Positions 6,842 through 16,096 of a stretch of 64,000 nt of DNA are shown here, piece after piece. A program made the position numbers and the translations under genes. A model generated the notes under the pieces. That model saw only the letters and a list, made by a program, of their open reading frames with translations, had not been told where the DNA came from and did no database searches. Source of the stretch: Methanosarcina sp. (GTDB lineage: Archaea > Halobacteriota > Methanosarcinia > Methanosarcinales > Methanosarcinaceae); assembly GCF_028693135.1 (NCBI RefSeq), contig NZ_JAQUVZ010000017.1, positions 1 to 64,000 of the forward strand, in the 5' to 3' direction. How positions within the stretch are numbered: position 1 is the stretch's first letter; the number at the start of each line of letters is the position of its first letter.

Positions 6842-8476
6842 TCATCTGAGCTTGAATCTGGACCCGAGCCCTTTAATAAAACTGCCGGCATTGCTGCCCG
6901 AATCAGGTACCTGGCCTTTTGCTTCCAGTTTTGCGGCATCGGAGTCTGAATATCCTGATTTTGCAGACCTGAAATCTCCGGACCTGAAATCTCCAGACTT
7001 GAAATCTCCGGAAATGGATTCTCCGGACCTGAATTCTCCGGACCTGAACTCTTTATTCTGTAGACCCAGCAGGGCTTCGATTTCACCTAGCAGGGCTTCA
7101 GTTCCGGAAAGCTGTGCACTGCCGGTGTCATGCAGGAGCAGGGCTTCGTTTCTGTCCGAAATTGAAAGCCAGATATTTGCATCCATCAGGTTTCTTAACA
7201 GCTCCTTTTCTTCCTCAAGCCGTTGTTTTACTCCGTTTACTTTGCCAGCCAGGGTTTTGAATTCCTTTTTAAAAACCTCTCTCTGGCTTTGAGACAGGGT
7301 ATTTTTCTTTCCCGACCGCTCATGGAGAGATTCAATTTCCCTTACCAGGTTATCATAAGGATAGATCCTCGAATTTCCTTCCTGCTTATTTCCTTCCTGC
7401 TTATTTCCTTCCTTCCTTAGAGTATAGCTGTGGTTCGGGCAAGCAGTATGGTGAACTTCCAGGTTCTCTCTAAGCTGGAATTCTTCCCCGCAGCTGTCGC
7501 AGATAACTCCAACGGGAAGTTCGTTTTTCAGGGCAATATTAAGGGCGGTTTTCAGGTCCTCAGCGTCCAGACGAAGTTTTTCGGTATTTGTTCCGCCGGA
7601 AACAACGAGTTTAAAGACCGTCTTCCTGATGGTTTCCCGCTCTTCGGGCAGGTTCCAGAGCATGTGCTGGAGCAAAAGTGCCATTGTCCTGTCAACAGCC
7701 GGACACCCGCTGCTGTAGGCTGCAACCTTCAGGACCTGGACAATCCTTTTCCAGCGCCTGTCTGAAATCTCGATCTCCTGAAGCTGGAGGTTCCTCCTAA
7801 GTTCCGTGATTATTATTTCAACATCAGGGTCAACAGGCAGTGAGTTTGCGCTTTTGCGGAGCTTCTCGATTTCTGAAACCTGAATGGTTACAGCGGGTCT
7901 GAAATCCTCAGATTCTCTGAAAAGAAGGCTTTTGAAGTTTTCATCATCCTGAATATATGAGAGCCTGTACCGGAACAGGAAACGGTCATAAAGAGCTTCC
8001 AGGCTTTCATCCTCTTCCGGAAGCTCGTTCGAAGCCCCGAAGACCGACAGCAGGGGGACATCGACGATCTCCCTTCCGTTATGGTATTTTCTTTCATTCA
8101 GTATGGTCAGGAGGCTGTTGAGGATAGCGCTGCTTGCCTTAAAAATTTCGTCCAGTAAAGCAATATGAGCAGTTGGGAGGCAGCCTTCGATATTTCTCCG
8201 GAACTCGTCTTCTTCGAGAGCTTTTAAGGAAAGAGGTCCGAAAAGCTCTTCGGGGGTTGAAAAGCTTGTTAAAAGGTAATTATAGAAGTTCCCGCCTTCA
8301 ATTATCTGGCAGATGCTTCTGGCAAGCTGGGTCTTGGCTGTACCGGGAGGTCCCAGAAAGAGCAGGTTTTCGCCTGAAAGGACAGCAAGGAGAGAGCCGT
8401 TGATCTCAGCTTCGCGTTCTTTAAAGTAGTCTGTAAATTCTGATTTTACCTCATGAAGAATTTCTTTCAGGTTCAT
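6842..8476 (-). CDS. MoxR/RavA-type AAA+ ATPase
   Basis: Walker A GPPGTAKT is at about 42-49 and the Walker B region ALLDEIFKASSAILNSLL at 106-123; the latter is typical of the RavA branch of MoxR ATPases. A sensor region follows (FGASNELPEED). After the AAA+ module, residues 326-349 read CDSC...HH..C..H, a possible metal-binding finger. The extreme C-terminus is built of short repeats (FRSGE, FKSGD, FRSGD), encoded by 15-bp DNA units at about 6957-7050, and GNKQE repeats lie before it. ATG 8476 follows GGGAGGT with almost no spacing; TTG 8515 is an alternative. The gene lies directly upstream of the vWA gene, so they form a two-gene unit acting in protein remodelling. Confidence 0.88.
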   Translation of the reverse strand: MNLKEILHEVKSEFTDYFKEREAEINGSLLAVLSGENLLFLGPPGTAKTQLARSICQIIEGGNFYNYLLTSFSTPEELFGPLSLKALEEDEFRRNIEGCLPTAHIALLDEIFKASSAILNSLLTILNERKYHNGREIVDVPLLSVFGASNELPEEDESLEALYDRFLFRYRLSYIQDDENFKSLLFRESEDFRPAVTIQVSEIEKLRKSANSLPVDPDVEIIITELRRNLQLQEIEISDRRWKRIVQVLKVAAYSSGCPAVDRTMALLLQHMLWNLPEERETIRKTVFKLVVSGGTNTEKLRLDAEDLKTALNIALKNELPVGVICDSCGEEFQLRENLEVHHTACPNHSYTLRKEGNKQEGNKQEGNSRIYPYDNLVREIESLHERSGKKNTLSQSQREVFKKEFKTLAGKVNGVKQRLEEEKELLRNLMDANIWLSISDRNEALLLHDTGSAQLSGTEALLGEIEALLGLQNKEFRSGEFRSGESISGDFKSGDFRSGDFRSAKSGYSDSDAAKLEAKGQVPDSGSNAGSFIKGLGSRFKLR

Positions 8477-8944
8477 ACCTCCCGGTTTTGTAATAGTTAT
8501 GAAATAATTCGGCAATGAAATTGTTTCAGTTATGAGATCGGTCCGGGATAAAAGAGTTTTTTGAAGGGTGTTTTCGGTCTGTTTTTTAAGTCTTTAGCCT
8601 GATTCTATTTTAATTCTTGCAATTATGTTTTGTCCCGGTCTTCACAAAGCTTACCCGATGCAGTTTCACAAGTTCAAAGGCTGTGCGAAAGGAAAAAATT
8701 AATTCATCAAGTTTTTTTTTCGCATTGATATCTCTGATTAGTTATTTTATCTCTTCCGGAATCCGGAAGGGAATCTATCTTTTTACTCTCCCTGCGCCAC
8801 ACCGGGTCTGAGCCCGCCCGTCAGCCAGATAAAAAGCGCCCGACAAAACGACACCGAAATTAAGAGAAACAATACATTGGAGAAATATTCCAGGGCTGAG
8901 ATAATCTATCCTTTACATCGAAAACCTGTATTTAATTCACAGGT

Positions 8945-9295
8945 AAATATAAGCGCCTCCGCCAGCTTGTCTGGCGGCTCTTCCCAAAAAGAAAGAAAAC
9001 AGAAGAAAAATAGATTAAAAAACGACATGTAAAAGAGTCTTTTTCAGATATAACTTAATTCTGCTCCGTTTGGTATACTTACAGGTTTTTTGTTGCTTTC
9101 CTGTGTCTAGTTTTGTTGATTTTTTTGTTGATCTCTTATGGCTTCCCCGGTCATTTTTATCTATTAGTTTCTTACAGCGTTTTCAGTAGTTTTCACTTTC
9201 AGGATCTTATTTTCTCTTCTTTTTTATCTGAAAGCCGCTCTCCTGCGTCGAGCGTGACAAAAACGACACGATATAGCGAACATGGTTGTACGAAT
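8945..9295 (-). repeat. Dispersed two-hairpin repeat, copy 2 (minus orientation)
   Basis: On the minus strand the order is lead-in (CGTACAACCATGTTCGCTAT), module A (about 9235-9256), AT-rich middle, and module B (about 8953-8975, hairpin CCGCCAG/CTGGCGG), then GGCGCTTATATTTA. It is the inverted counterpart of copies 1, 3 and 4, sitting between the MoxR and trkH genes. Confidence 0.75.
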
Positions 9296-9318
9296 CAGAA
9301 TATTTCTTATTAGTCCGC

Positions 9319-9462
9319 TTGAGTGAAACGAAGCGAGTGAAATGGACTGCGGGTTCCCAACTCGTAATTCGGGAAGCAGAACTCGAATTTTTAAAAAATA
9401 TCATCCATGTGACCCTGGAAATTTACAAAGAAGATCTGGAGTACTGGAAAAACTACGATTAA
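9319..9462 (+). pseudogene. Short coding-like fragment (47 codons)
   Basis: One frame between 9319 (TTG; GTG at 9337 also possible) and TAA 9460-9462 has a protein-like composition, containing QLVIREAELEFLKNIIHV and LEIYKEDLEYWKNYD. No ribosome binding site is evident. It may be the C-terminal remnant of a helical protein or a short real gene just upstream of trkH. I do not recognise the family. Confidence 0.35.
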
Positions 9463-9528
9463 GTTCTTTTTCCTTTCCCTTTTTCCAGAGTGAAACAGGC
9501 TTAAATAAAAAAAATGTAATTAGGTCTT

Positions 9529-11028
9529 ATGTATGAGCTTGTCTCCCCGGTAAACCCCCTTGCTGTCCTGAGGTACACGGGACATCTTTTGCTGGTCTTT
9601 TCAGCAGTCCTGCTTGTCCCTATGCTTGCAGCATTTGTTCTCGGGGAAACGGCTGCAGCCATAATTTATGGGAGCAGTGCCCTTATAACTGCAGGAACGG
9701 GGGTTATACTCCAGAAAGTGCTTCCGGATTTTGAACTTGAAATAAAAGAAGCCCTGATCCTTGCAGCTATTACTTTTCCACTTTGCTCTTTAGTTAGCGC
9801 AGTGCCAATGGCGCTTTTTACCGGAATGCCTTTTATGGATGCTTTTTTCGAGTGTGTTTCGGGCCTGACAACAACAGGCTTGAGCCTTGCCCCGCCTTCT
9901 CCTACAAGGCTCTTTTTCTTCACCCGCTCCTGGCTGCAGTGGGTAGGAGGAATAGGCATAATCGTGCTTGTGCTTGGAATCCTTATTCGCCCGGGGACTA
10001 CGGCATTCAGGCTTTACAGAGTAAACTTCGGGGAAAGCCGGATCCGCCCCAGTGTAATTACAACTACCAGGGCACTTGGTACGGTTTATTTTGGCCTGAC
10101 TCTGCTTTCACTGACACTCCTGCTCCTCAGCGGCATGCCTTTTTATGAAGCTGTCTGCCATACCCTGAGTTCGATTTCTACAGGTGGATTTTCAACGCAG
10201 ACGGCAAGCATCGGGGCATATGGGGGCTTTTTGATCCCATTCCTGATAACAGTTTCCTGCATAATGGGTGCAATCAGCTTTTCGCTATATCCGGAAGTCC
10301 TGAAGGATCCCTGGACTCTTGTGAGAGATCCGCAGGTAAGGTACATGTTCGGGCTTGCCGTACTCGGGACAGCACTTTTTGCTTTAACCCTTTCAGGGGG
10401 AGCAGGCGGGCTTGAACTGCTACACACACTGCCTGATGCTGCTTTCCAGGTAATCTCAGCCCTTACTGGAACCGGTTTTTCCACTATAGACATGGCTCCC
10501 CTTTCAGATGCTTCAAAAGGTTTTCTCAGTGCAATTATGTGCATAGGAGGCAGTATAGGCTCAACCACAGGCGGGATTAAGCTTTTCCGGTTGATTGTAA
10601 TAGTGCAGCTCATAAGACTGGTTTTCTACCGCTTTTTTCTCCCCAGGGAAGCAATTACCCCTCTCAAGGTAAAGTCGCAGGTAGTTGATTCCGACGAAGT
10701 CTACCGCATCATGACCTATGTGCTGCTTTATTCAGTTGTGCTCGTGTTATCCGCTTTCATTTTCATGCTTTACGGCATAAACTCAGCAGATGCTATTTTT
10801 GAGACTTCAAGTGCTCTGGCTACGGCAGGGCTGTCAACAGGCGTGACAGCTCCCGGCATGCCGTCTCTCCTGAAGTTTGTGCTCTGTGCTGATATGCTGC
10901 TTGGAAGAGTAGAGATAATTCCGCTCTTCATCCTGCTCCTGCCCAGGACGTGGCTTGAAAGAAGGAGTAAAACTGGGGAAAACATAGTCAAAGCCGAAGA
11001 AAAAAGAGTCCAGGAAGATACAGCCTGA
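9529..11028 (+). CDS. trkH: Potassium uptake protein TrkH (membrane subunit)
   Basis: This 499-residue integral membrane protein shows the four pore-loop repeats of the TrkH/KtrB family: GLTTTGLS, SISTGGFST, ALTGTGFST and ALATAGLSTG, each providing one part of the K+ selectivity filter. About ten to twelve membrane spans surround them. It imports potassium, gated by the nucleotide-binding TrkA subunit encoded next (11244), so the two form the Trk system. The start ATG 9529 has a weak AGGTC element four bases upstream. The length agrees with the family. Confidence 0.93.
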   Translation: MYELVSPVNPLAVLRYTGHLLLVFSAVLLVPMLAAFVLGETAAAIIYGSSALITAGTGVILQKVLPDFELEIKEALILAAITFPLCSLVSAVPMALFTGMPFMDAFFECVSGLTTTGLSLAPPSPTRLFFFTRSWLQWVGGIGIIVLVLGILIRPGTTAFRLYRVNFGESRIRPSVITTTRALGTVYFGLTLLSLTLLLLSGMPFYEAVCHTLSSISTGGFSTQTASIGAYGGFLIPFLITVSCIMGAISFSLYPEVLKDPWTLVRDPQVRYMFGLAVLGTALFALTLSGGAGGLELLHTLPDAAFQVISALTGTGFSTIDMAPLSDASKGFLSAIMCIGGSIGSTTGGIKLFRLIVIVQLIRLVFYRFFLPREAITPLKVKSQVVDSDEVYRIMTYVLLYSVVLVLSAFIFMLYGINSADAIFETSSALATAGLSTGVTAPGMPSLLKFVLCADMLLGRVEIIPLFILLLPRTWLERRSKTGENIVKAEEKRVQEDTA

Positions 11029-11035
11029 AAGAAAT

Positions 11036-11215
11036 TTATTAGAAGAAGAGAGTAGAATAGATTAGAAGAGAGCAGTAGAGTAATAAAAGTTAAAAGAGAG
11101 TAGAAAAGTTAAAAGAGAGTAGAAAAGTTAAAAGATTAAGAAAAAGCACAAAGGCTACGAAAAAAAGAAAAAGCACAAAGGCTACGAAAAAAAGAAAAAG
11201 GTTCTAATAAAGGAA
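11036..11215. repeat. Purine-rich tandem repeats between trkH and trkA
   Basis: The 215-base gap holds about two and a half copies of a 19-bp unit (TTAAAAGAGAGTAGAAAAG) and two copies of a 27-bp unit containing AAAGCACAAAGGCTACGAAA, ending in a run of AGGAAAGGAAAG that serves as the trkA ribosome binding region. One strand is almost entirely purines. Confidence 0.8.
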
Positions 11216-11243
11216 AATAAAGGAAAGGAAAGGAAAGAAAAAA

Positions 11244-11894
11244 ATGAGAGTAATCATTATTGGAGCGAGTTCCCTTGGGATGCACCTGACCCGTACGATG
11301 ATTCAGCAGGGAAATGAGGTTGTCCTTATAGAAAAGGAAGAGGAAATTGCAAGGCAGCTTGCTGAAGAACTTGACTGCACCGTAATCAATGCCGAGGGCA
11401 CCCACCCGGACATCCTTGAAAAAGCAGGAATGGATTCAACGGATGCAGTTGTGGCTTGCACCAACCATGACCAGGACAATATTCTGATAGGTCTGATTGC
11501 CCAGGAAGCAGGAGTGAAAAGGGTCATTGTCAAGACCGACGATACAAAGTTTATGGAAATTGCAAAAAAGCTGGGAATTAGCTCTGCGATTAACCCGCCT
11601 CATATCTCCTCAACCATTATTTCTGATACCCTGCGTGGAATTGATACAATCGAGCTGAGCAACCTTATCAGGGCTGATGTCCGTGTAATTAGCTTCATTA
11701 CAGGGGAACAGCATGCCGGCAAAAGGATTTCTGAAGTCCAGTTTCCAGAAAATACCGACTGTATCGGGCTTTACAGGAAAAATGACTTTATCCTTGCGCG
11801 TGAAGACCCGAAGCTTGAAGAAGGGGACGAGCTTCTCATAATCACACGTTCGGGGAATATAGACAGTATTTATGAGAAACTTCGAGAAGCATAA
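11244..11894 (+). CDS. trkA: TrkA-type potassium uptake regulator (RCK protein)
   Basis: The 216-residue protein starts with a Rossmann fold (VIIIGASSLGMHLTRTM, a GxSxxG nucleotide-binding loop, with acidic residue E at the end of strand 2) that binds NAD(H) or ATP, followed by a C-terminal TrkA-C domain (about 135-216, ending DELLIITRSGNIDSIYEKL). It is a single-RCK protein, half the length of bacterial TrkA, as is common in archaea, and would work as a ring of subunits on TrkH, encoded just upstream. The cytosolic ring opens the channel in response to nucleotide. ATG 11244 is preceded by a GGAAAGGAAAG ribosome binding region. Confidence 0.92.
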   Translation: MRVIIIGASSLGMHLTRTMIQQGNEVVLIEKEEEIARQLAEELDCTVINAEGTHPDILEKAGMDSTDAVVACTNHDQDNILIGLIAQEAGVKRVIVKTDDTKFMEIAKKLGISSAINPPHISSTIISDTLRGIDTIELSNLIRADVRVISFITGEQHAGKRISEVQFPENTDCIGLYRKNDFILAREDPKLEEGDELLIITRSGNIDSIYEKLREA

Positions 11895-11949
11895 CCCTAG
11901 TTTTGCCTCGCCCGAGTTGCCTCGCCTGAGTTGCCTCGCCTGAGTTGCG

Positions 11950-12382
11950 CCACCCGAATTGCGCCTCGGGAGTACGCGGTCCTTTTCGCTGCGCTCAAGA
12001 GGACTAAACGATGGGTTATGCAATTATCTTCATTTAAGAGGACTGAATTACAAATATCTCTGACCCGTACAACCTTATTCGCTGTATCAAGTCGTTTTTG
12101 TCACGCTCGACGCAGGAGAGCGGCCTTTCCAAAAAATAGAAAAAAAGAAGAAAACGTGCATGAGATTCCTTGAATAACAGGCTCAAATAAATGAAATTGC
12201 TTGAAAGCACTTTCATGCCAAAGCACTTTCATGCCAAAAGCCCAAAAATAAAAGTCATAAAGCAAAATTGAAGTCACGTCTTATTTTATTGATTTTTCCT
12301 GCTTTTTCCTCTCGATTTCTTCTTTCGTCGTCCTTCTTTTTTTGAAGAGCCGCCAGACAAGCTGGTGGAGGTACCTTATAAC
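11950..12382 (+). repeat. Dispersed two-hairpin repeat, copy 3, with 56-bp module C
   Basis: Module C (11951-12006, starting CACCCGAATTGCGCCTCGGG) is identical over 56 bases to 50681-50736. It is followed by the lead-in CGTACAACCTTATTCGCTGT, module A (hairpin at about 12104-12123), about 220 AT-rich bases with two copies of AAGCACTTTCATGCCA, and module B (about 12346-12369). Just before module C are three copies of a GAGTTGCCTCGCC unit. The rest of the 750-base gap up to the MarR gene has only its promoter. Confidence 0.75.
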
Positions 12383-12483
12383 GTGTTAATTTTTTGGCAT
12401 TTATCTTAATCCTTTTAGTTTTATTCTCATTTTGAAGCTTTATTTATGGAAGTATAGAAATATTTAAATACAATTAGTTATTA

Positions 12484-12497
12484 GTTGATTTATCAAC
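12484..12497. promoter_or_regulatory. Palindromic operator candidate upstream of the MarR gene
   Basis: GTTGATTTATCAAC has perfect five-base arms around TTTA. It lies 154 bases ahead of the MarR start, close to an AAATATTTAAATACAA TATA-like stretch. MarR proteins usually bind such inverted repeats in their own promoter, so it is a candidate autoregulatory site. Confidence 0.45.
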
Positions 12498-12650
12498 CAT
12501 TGATATTTTAATTATATGATTTTGTATAATTGAAAATTCAATGTGTTTTCATGATAATTCATTATGCTCCTAACAATTATAAGCAAGTTTTTCGGGTCAG
12601 GACCTGAGGGTTAGGGTCTGGTAGACTCCGTTAAAAAAGGATGATAAAAA

Positions 12651-13118
12651 ATGGATGAGGCAACACTGAGTAAGATAATTCTCCTTTCAATGGAAAGAGA
12701 TGCTCTCAATAACCTGATTTTTAAGCAGACCTTTCAAAATAAAATTGCAGGTAAGTTCAGGGAACTGAGCAAGAACCAGCCATTGGTAATTAAAATCATA
12801 GGAATAGAAAGAGAAATTATGCCTTCAACGCTTGGAAAATACACCGGGATGGAGAAGAGCAGCCTGACGAGGATGGTTGATGACCTGGAAAAAAAAGGGA
12901 TTGTGTTCAGAAAAACAGATCCCGATGACAGGAGAAAGGTGCTTGTTTCCCTTACTGAAAAGGGGTTTGATTATTATAACTGTTTAAACCGGATTACCGC
13001 CGAAATGGCTGATGAAATCCTTCAGTTTGTTGACGATAAGGACGTTGAGGATTATTTGCACAGCCTTGAGACCATGGTAAAACTCATGCGGAAAATAGAT
13101 TCCAGTCGTACTGCCTGA
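12651..13118 (+). CDS. MarR family transcriptional regulator
   Basis: The 155-residue protein has the MarR layout: N-terminal dimerisation helix, winged helix with recognition helix KSSLTRMVDDLEKKGIVFRK, the wing DPDDRRKVLVSLTEKG that is diagnostic for the family, and a C-terminal helix pair. It would bind DNA as a dimer and release it on a small ligand. A GGATGATAAAA ribosome binding region precedes the ATG. The target is unknown; a palindrome at 12484-12497 is a candidate site. A TrmB-type regulator follows on the same strand 155 bases later. Confidence 0.92.
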   Translation: MDEATLSKIILLSMERDALNNLIFKQTFQNKIAGKFRELSKNQPLVIKIIGIEREIMPSTLGKYTGMEKSSLTRMVDDLEKKGIVFRKTDPDDRRKVLVSLTEKGFDYYNCLNRITAEMADEILQFVDDKDVEDYLHSLETMVKLMRKIDSSRTA

Positions 13119-13273
13119 ATAAGGTGGCTGCAATCTGGTTATAGAGAATTACAGATTAGAATTACAGATTAGAATTATTATCGATATGAAATTATTGAGC
13201 AATTGAAGCCATTAAATAATGAAGATTGTCAGATGGATCACATCTCAGCGCGTGAAAGATGGAGGAAACCGGA

Positions 13274-13633
13274 ATGCCTCTTAAGCTTATCGAGAACCTT
13301 CAGAAACTGGGTTTTACAGGCAATGAAGCCAAGGTTTATGCGTCACTTGTCTGCCTGAAGCAGGCAAAAGCCAGCGAAATTGCAGAAAATGCGGGAGTTC
13401 CGAGACCTAAAATCTATGGAACCCTCAGAGGAATGGAAAAAAAAGGCTACGTCAGGATTATTGAAGGCGAACCAACCTTTTTTTGCTGCGTCCAACCAGA
13501 AGTGCTTATTTTAAGGATAAGGGCCGATTTTATGCTTTCTTTAAGCGAAACCGCCAGTGAACTGGAGTCTCTGACTCCTGGAAGCAATAACTTTACTTCA
13601 AGAAATTTCAATGGGGAAAAGATCAGAGTCTGA
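13274..13633 (+). CDS. TrmB-like winged-helix protein, DNA-binding domain only
   Basis: The sequence LIENLQKLGFTGNEAKVYASLV is the signature N-terminus of the TrmB family (sugar-responsive and other archaeal regulators), followed by ASEIAENAGVPRPKIYGTLRGMEKKGYV, the helix-turn-helix. The protein is only 119 residues, lacking the C-terminal ligand-binding domain of full TrmB proteins. ATG 13274 is preferred because GGAGG lies eight bases upstream; ATG 13259 would put that site inside the gene. It could be a truncated regulator or a short stand-alone form. Confidence 0.85.
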   Translation: MPLKLIENLQKLGFTGNEAKVYASLVCLKQAKASEIAENAGVPRPKIYGTLRGMEKKGYVRIIEGEPTFFCCVQPEVLILRIRADFMLSLSETASELESLTPGSNNFTSRNFNGEKIRV

Positions 13634-13815
13634 AGAATAAGAGAAAACATTTTTTCTCGCTCAATGCAGAAAATACTTCTCAATTTCTTATTTTTGGATC
13701 TAACGGACTGAAGGGAACTATTATTTATATTTTTAGGGAACTATCTGGACATTAATAACTTTGTAGATTAATAACTTTGTAGAATAACCAGATAAAAATT
13801 TAAAGGTAGGAATGC

Positions 13816-14868
13816 ATGTCCCTCAGTACTAACCGGAACGTATGGCAGTTTTTGGCATTAACAACCATACTTTTTACATTGTTTTTTGCGATACTTTTCT
13901 ATTTTGAGGACATTTTCATAGTCCTTATTGCAGGTGCAATCCTGATCCTGATTGTGGAAAAAGTAATAAAGGTATTCAACAGGTGCATGGACAGGTTTCC
14001 GAACTTTAATAGAAAAGTGGTGGGTTTAATCCTTCTTACTGGTGCAGGGCTTATGTTCCTGTTTCTTGTGGGCAGCCAGGTACAGGGTATTGGAGTTCTT
14101 ATAGGGGATTTCAGTAACATACAGCAGGATTATGCAAGCGGAGCTTCAGCCCTTTTTACCGAACACGAGTCCGAGCTTTCAAGGCTTACGGATTCCGGCG
14201 TTGTCAAACCCCAGGACCTGCAAAAAATAGGAAACACCATCTTTTCTGGAATTGCTGATCTGATTTCGAAGGTATCATATTATTTTTTTACCGGTGTATT
14301 GATAATCCCTCTCATGTTTGGTGTATATTTCAAGCACTATAATAAAATAGGAAATTACATTCAAGCTTACGCTCCTCCAAAACATGCGGATGGTATTTCC
14401 AGGGCTTTAAAAAGCATAGGTAGTGAACTTGAGGATTTCTTCAGTGCAAAAATGATTGAGTCTGCTATTGTAGGTCTTATTTGCTGTATAGGGTTTTATC
14501 TGGCAGGCATTGAAGGGTGGCTTTTCCTGGGCATTCTGGCAGGCTTCCTAAATATTATTCCCTATATCGGCCCTTTTCTTGGAGCAATACCTCCAGTTAT
14601 TGTGGGTTACATCGATAGTCCGATGACAGCTCTCTTTGCAGTGATAACGGTTATTATTGCCCAGCTTATTGACAACCTTTACCTAATTCCATTCATGATC
14701 TCGGAAAAAGTGAATATTAACCCGCTCTTAAGTGTGGTTCTAACTCTTGCCGCCTCCAAGCTGTTAGGCCCTCTTGGCATGGTACTCGCAATCCCTATAT
14801 ACATCATATATAAAATAATTATTAGAGAGTCATATAGGGAACTGGTTAATATATATCCTGAAGATTAA
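13816..14868 (+). CDS. AI-2E family transporter (PerM/YdiK-like), copy A
   Basis: This 350-residue membrane protein has about eight spans in the typical order: two pairs of helices at the N-terminus, a soluble stretch of helices (about 95-145), then the conserved pairs with GWLFLGILAGFLNIIPYIGPFLGAIPP and the PxxxSxxxxxNPLLSV-like segment ISEKVNINPLLSVVLTL. Members export small molecules or ions (autoinducer-2, Na+/H+), but the archaeal substrate is unknown. A second family member is at 44880. An AGGTAGG ribosome binding site precedes ATG 13816. The last codons merge into a 23-bp tandem repeat. Confidence 0.9.
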   Translation: MSLSTNRNVWQFLALTTILFTLFFAILFYFEDIFIVLIAGAILILIVEKVIKVFNRCMDRFPNFNRKVVGLILLTGAGLMFLFLVGSQVQGIGVLIGDFSNIQQDYASGASALFTEHESELSRLTDSGVVKPQDLQKIGNTIFSGIADLISKVSYYFFTGVLIIPLMFGVYFKHYNKIGNYIQAYAPPKHADGISRALKSIGSELEDFFSAKMIESAIVGLICCIGFYLAGIEGWLFLGILAGFLNIIPYIGPFLGAIPPVIVGYIDSPMTALFAVITVIIAQLIDNLYLIPFMISEKVNINPLLSVVLTLAASKLLGPLGMVLAIPIYIIYKIIIRESYRELVNIYPED

Positions 14869-14870
14869 TG

Positions 14871-14962
14871 ATCTTATATTCTGATGATTAATGCTCTTAT
14901 ATCCTCACTACTAATGCTCTTATATCCTCACTACTAATGCTCTTATATCCTGATAACTAATG
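14871..14962. repeat. 23-bp tandem repeat, 4 copies, touching the end of a CDS
   Basis: Units of CTCTTATATCCTCACTACTAATG repeat four times. The 20 coding bases before the array (ATATATCCTGAAGATTAATG) are a fifth, diverged unit that includes the stop codon of the AI-2E gene, so the array appears to have grown out of the gene end. The rest of the gap up to the ABC gene has a promoter-like AAAAATATATTAATA at about 15072-15086. Confidence 0.85.
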
Positions 14963-15161
14963 CGCTTTTCTGACTCCTGAGGTCAACCCTCCTTGTGAAA
15001 TTGGGGGTTTGCTGATTACAGGGTCAAAAAGTACAGATGTATTTCTTATATTTTTTAGAACACAGAAAGGTTTAAAAATATATTAATAGTATCTGTACAT
15101 AATTATTGGACTGTTGATGCATTGATTTTTGAAGAATGACAGCTTTGAAGGAGCCTGAAAT

Positions 15162-15926
15162 ATGATTGAGGTAAAGGGTCTTTCTAAATTTTACAGACAG
15201 ACAAAAGCAGTAGACGGTGTAGACCTTTCTATCAGGAAAGGTGAGCTTTTTGGCCTTCTGGGCCCAAACGGCTCCGGAAAAACAACTATGATCAAAATGC
15301 TTACAGGGCAAATAAAGCCAACCTCCGGCACTCTTAAGGTACACGGAATAAATGTGCTGGAAGATCCCCTGCGGGTCAGGGAACTTATAGGCGTAATTCC
15401 GGAACAGGAGACACCCCCAAGTTTCCTGACTGCAGAAGAGTACCTATACTTCGTTGCAAAGGTAAGAAAAATGGAGCACTATGAAGAGGCCTGTGAGAAG
15501 TGGTTTGAGTTCTTCGATTTTGGGGATCAGAAAACCTCACTATGTAAAGACCTTTCAAGGGGCACAAGGCAAAAACTGATGTTTGCCCAGGCTTTTCTGC
15601 ATGAGCCTGAACTTGCCATTATCGATGAGCCGCTTATTAATCTTGATCCTGTGATGCAGAGAAAAGTTAAGGACTTCTTACGGGGTTACGTGAAAAATGG
15701 GGGAACTGTTTTTATTTCCACGCACATCCTTGAAATCGCAAAAGAGATCTGCACAAGTATCGGAATCATTTACAGGGGAAAGCTGGTCTATACAGGCCGC
15801 CTTGACGACCCTGAGCTTCAAGACAAAAACTTAGAAGAGTTCTTCCTGGAGCTTGTTGGCAAGCGGAAAGGGATTTCAAAAGATATTTTGGAAGAATCTC
15901 AAAAAGGGATCTCGGCACTGGCCTGA
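15162..15926 (+). CDS. ABC transporter ATP-binding protein
   Basis: The 254-residue protein has Walker A GPNGSGKT (34-41), a Q-loop IPEQET, a degenerate signature LSRGTRQK in place of LSGGQ, Walker B LAIIDEP and the switch histidine in STHILE. It is the nucleotide-binding subunit of an ABC-2 type exporter and pairs with the permease at 16097. TAAAGTATCTGT-type promoter DNA (AAAAATATATTAATAG) lies about 80 bases upstream, and GGAGCC is the ribosome binding site. The substrate cannot be told from sequence. Confidence 0.92.
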   Translation: MIEVKGLSKFYRQTKAVDGVDLSIRKGELFGLLGPNGSGKTTMIKMLTGQIKPTSGTLKVHGINVLEDPLRVRELIGVIPEQETPPSFLTAEEYLYFVAKVRKMEHYEEACEKWFEFFDFGDQKTSLCKDLSRGTRQKLMFAQAFLHEPELAIIDEPLINLDPVMQRKVKDFLRGYVKNGGTVFISTHILEIAKEICTSIGIIYRGKLVYTGRLDDPELQDKNLEEFFLELVGKRKGISKDILEESQKGISALA

Positions 15927-16096
15927 TATCACCTTGTAAATTATTGTGAGGTTTTTCTTAACAAGTGTGAGAATAGTAATTATAAAAAAGTAAATATAAA
16001 AACATACGTATAAAAATATATGTATATAAATGTAAGTGTGAAAAATCGCACGCACGAAAATAGCGAGTACCAAAAACAATAAATTGCAGGGATTTT

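Noticed and set aside
8617-8811. Open frame of 64 codons upstream of the MoxR gene
   Set aside because: There is no ribosome binding site or recognisable family, and the composition is like the surrounding intergenic DNA.
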